Below are positions 13,873-13,954 of a stretch of 13,954 nucleotides of DNA, in pieces (position 1 is the stretch's first letter; each line of letters starts with the position of its first letter). A model generated the notes under the pieces. That model had not been told where the DNA came from, searched no databases, and saw only the letters and a list, made by a program, of their open reading frames with translations. The DNA comes from Nitrospira sp. (lineage in GTDB: Bacteria; Nitrospirota; Nitrospiria; Nitrospirales; Nitrospiraceae), in contig JABMDH010000073.1 in the NCBI GenBank assembly GCA_015904075.1, positions 2,231 through 16,184 of the forward strand. The letters are read 5' to 3'. The translations under genes were made by a program, and so were the position numbers.

Positions 13873-13954
13873 CTAGCGCAACAGTTGGTGAAAAGCATGC
13901 GCCGGGCTGTGCCAGTTCAGCACTTTCCGCGGTCGATCGTTGAGCATCGCCTGT
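13873..13954 (-). CDS. IS30-family transposase, C-terminal end (rest outside window)
   Basis: The minus-strand frame ending TAG 13873-13875 encodes QAMLNDRPRKVLNWHSPAHA followed by FHQLLR. NxRPRKxLxWxxPAxxF is the conserved C-terminus of IS30 transposases (DDE type). The gene enters from the right edge. Its 3' non-coding end and terminal repeat must lie within the ~18 bp between 13855 and 13872 or extend into the hydrolase gene start. Confidence 0.8.
   Translation of the reverse strand, partial: QAMLNDRPRKVLNWHSPAHAFHQLLR

Overview
The window looks like a chromosomal stretch of a free-living, moderately GC-rich bacterium, most likely of the Nitrospira lineage (Nitrospirota). This rests on recognition, not on a search: hemL beside a small single-zinc-ribbon-like Cys protein, a protoglobin, a tocopherol-methyltransferase-like enzyme, and short 'TCGTATCTCG / CGTGAAGCG' intergenic repeats of a kind I associate with that group. 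No rRNA, tRNA or CRISPR array is visible.

Layout. 1-1220 (minus): an exported protein of unknown function and a phosphoglycolate-phosphatase-like HAD enzyme, joined TAA-ATG and running off the left edge. 1221-1796: no recognisable gene. 1797-2158 (minus): a small CxxC protein and perhaps a still smaller CxxC ORF. 2265-3548 (plus): hemL, tetrapyrrole synthesis. 3549-4127: a hairpin between convergent genes, a small acidic-tailed protein on the minus strand, and a repeat cluster. 4176-4769: exported nuclease of the staphylococcal nuclease family.

4770-7591 is an accessory island: a frameshifted XRE/HigA-type antitoxin with an operator palindrome inside its promoter and no toxin, a small unknown protein, and a two-gene restriction-modification operon (endonuclease, then D12-class adenine methyltransferase, overlapping by ATGA). 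Both R-M genes are frameshifted; the methyltransferase break sits in a run of eight G, which suggests phase variation, decay or a base-calling error. 7592-7936 has no recognised gene. 7937-8957 encodes a secreted guanyl-specific RNase (barnase/RNase Sa type) and its barstar-type inhibitor, followed by the first 22 or so codons of a DUF937-like gene cut off by a 56-bp foldback element.

9094-10187 (minus): protoglobin and a YbgC-type thioesterase. 10211-11530 (plus): a methyltransferase whose 5' end is missing exactly at an intergenic repeat, and a glutathione peroxidase of the thioredoxin-dependent 2-Cys type. 11733-12838: an intact IS110-family element with a structured 5' leader that probably makes the bridge RNA. 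12859-13854 (minus): an alpha/beta hydrolase (DUF900 type) squeezed between that IS and the end of an IS30-family transposase gene (13873-13954).

The right two thirds therefore read as core metabolic genes interleaved with defence and toxin modules and small mobile elements, several of them broken at repeat or IS boundaries.
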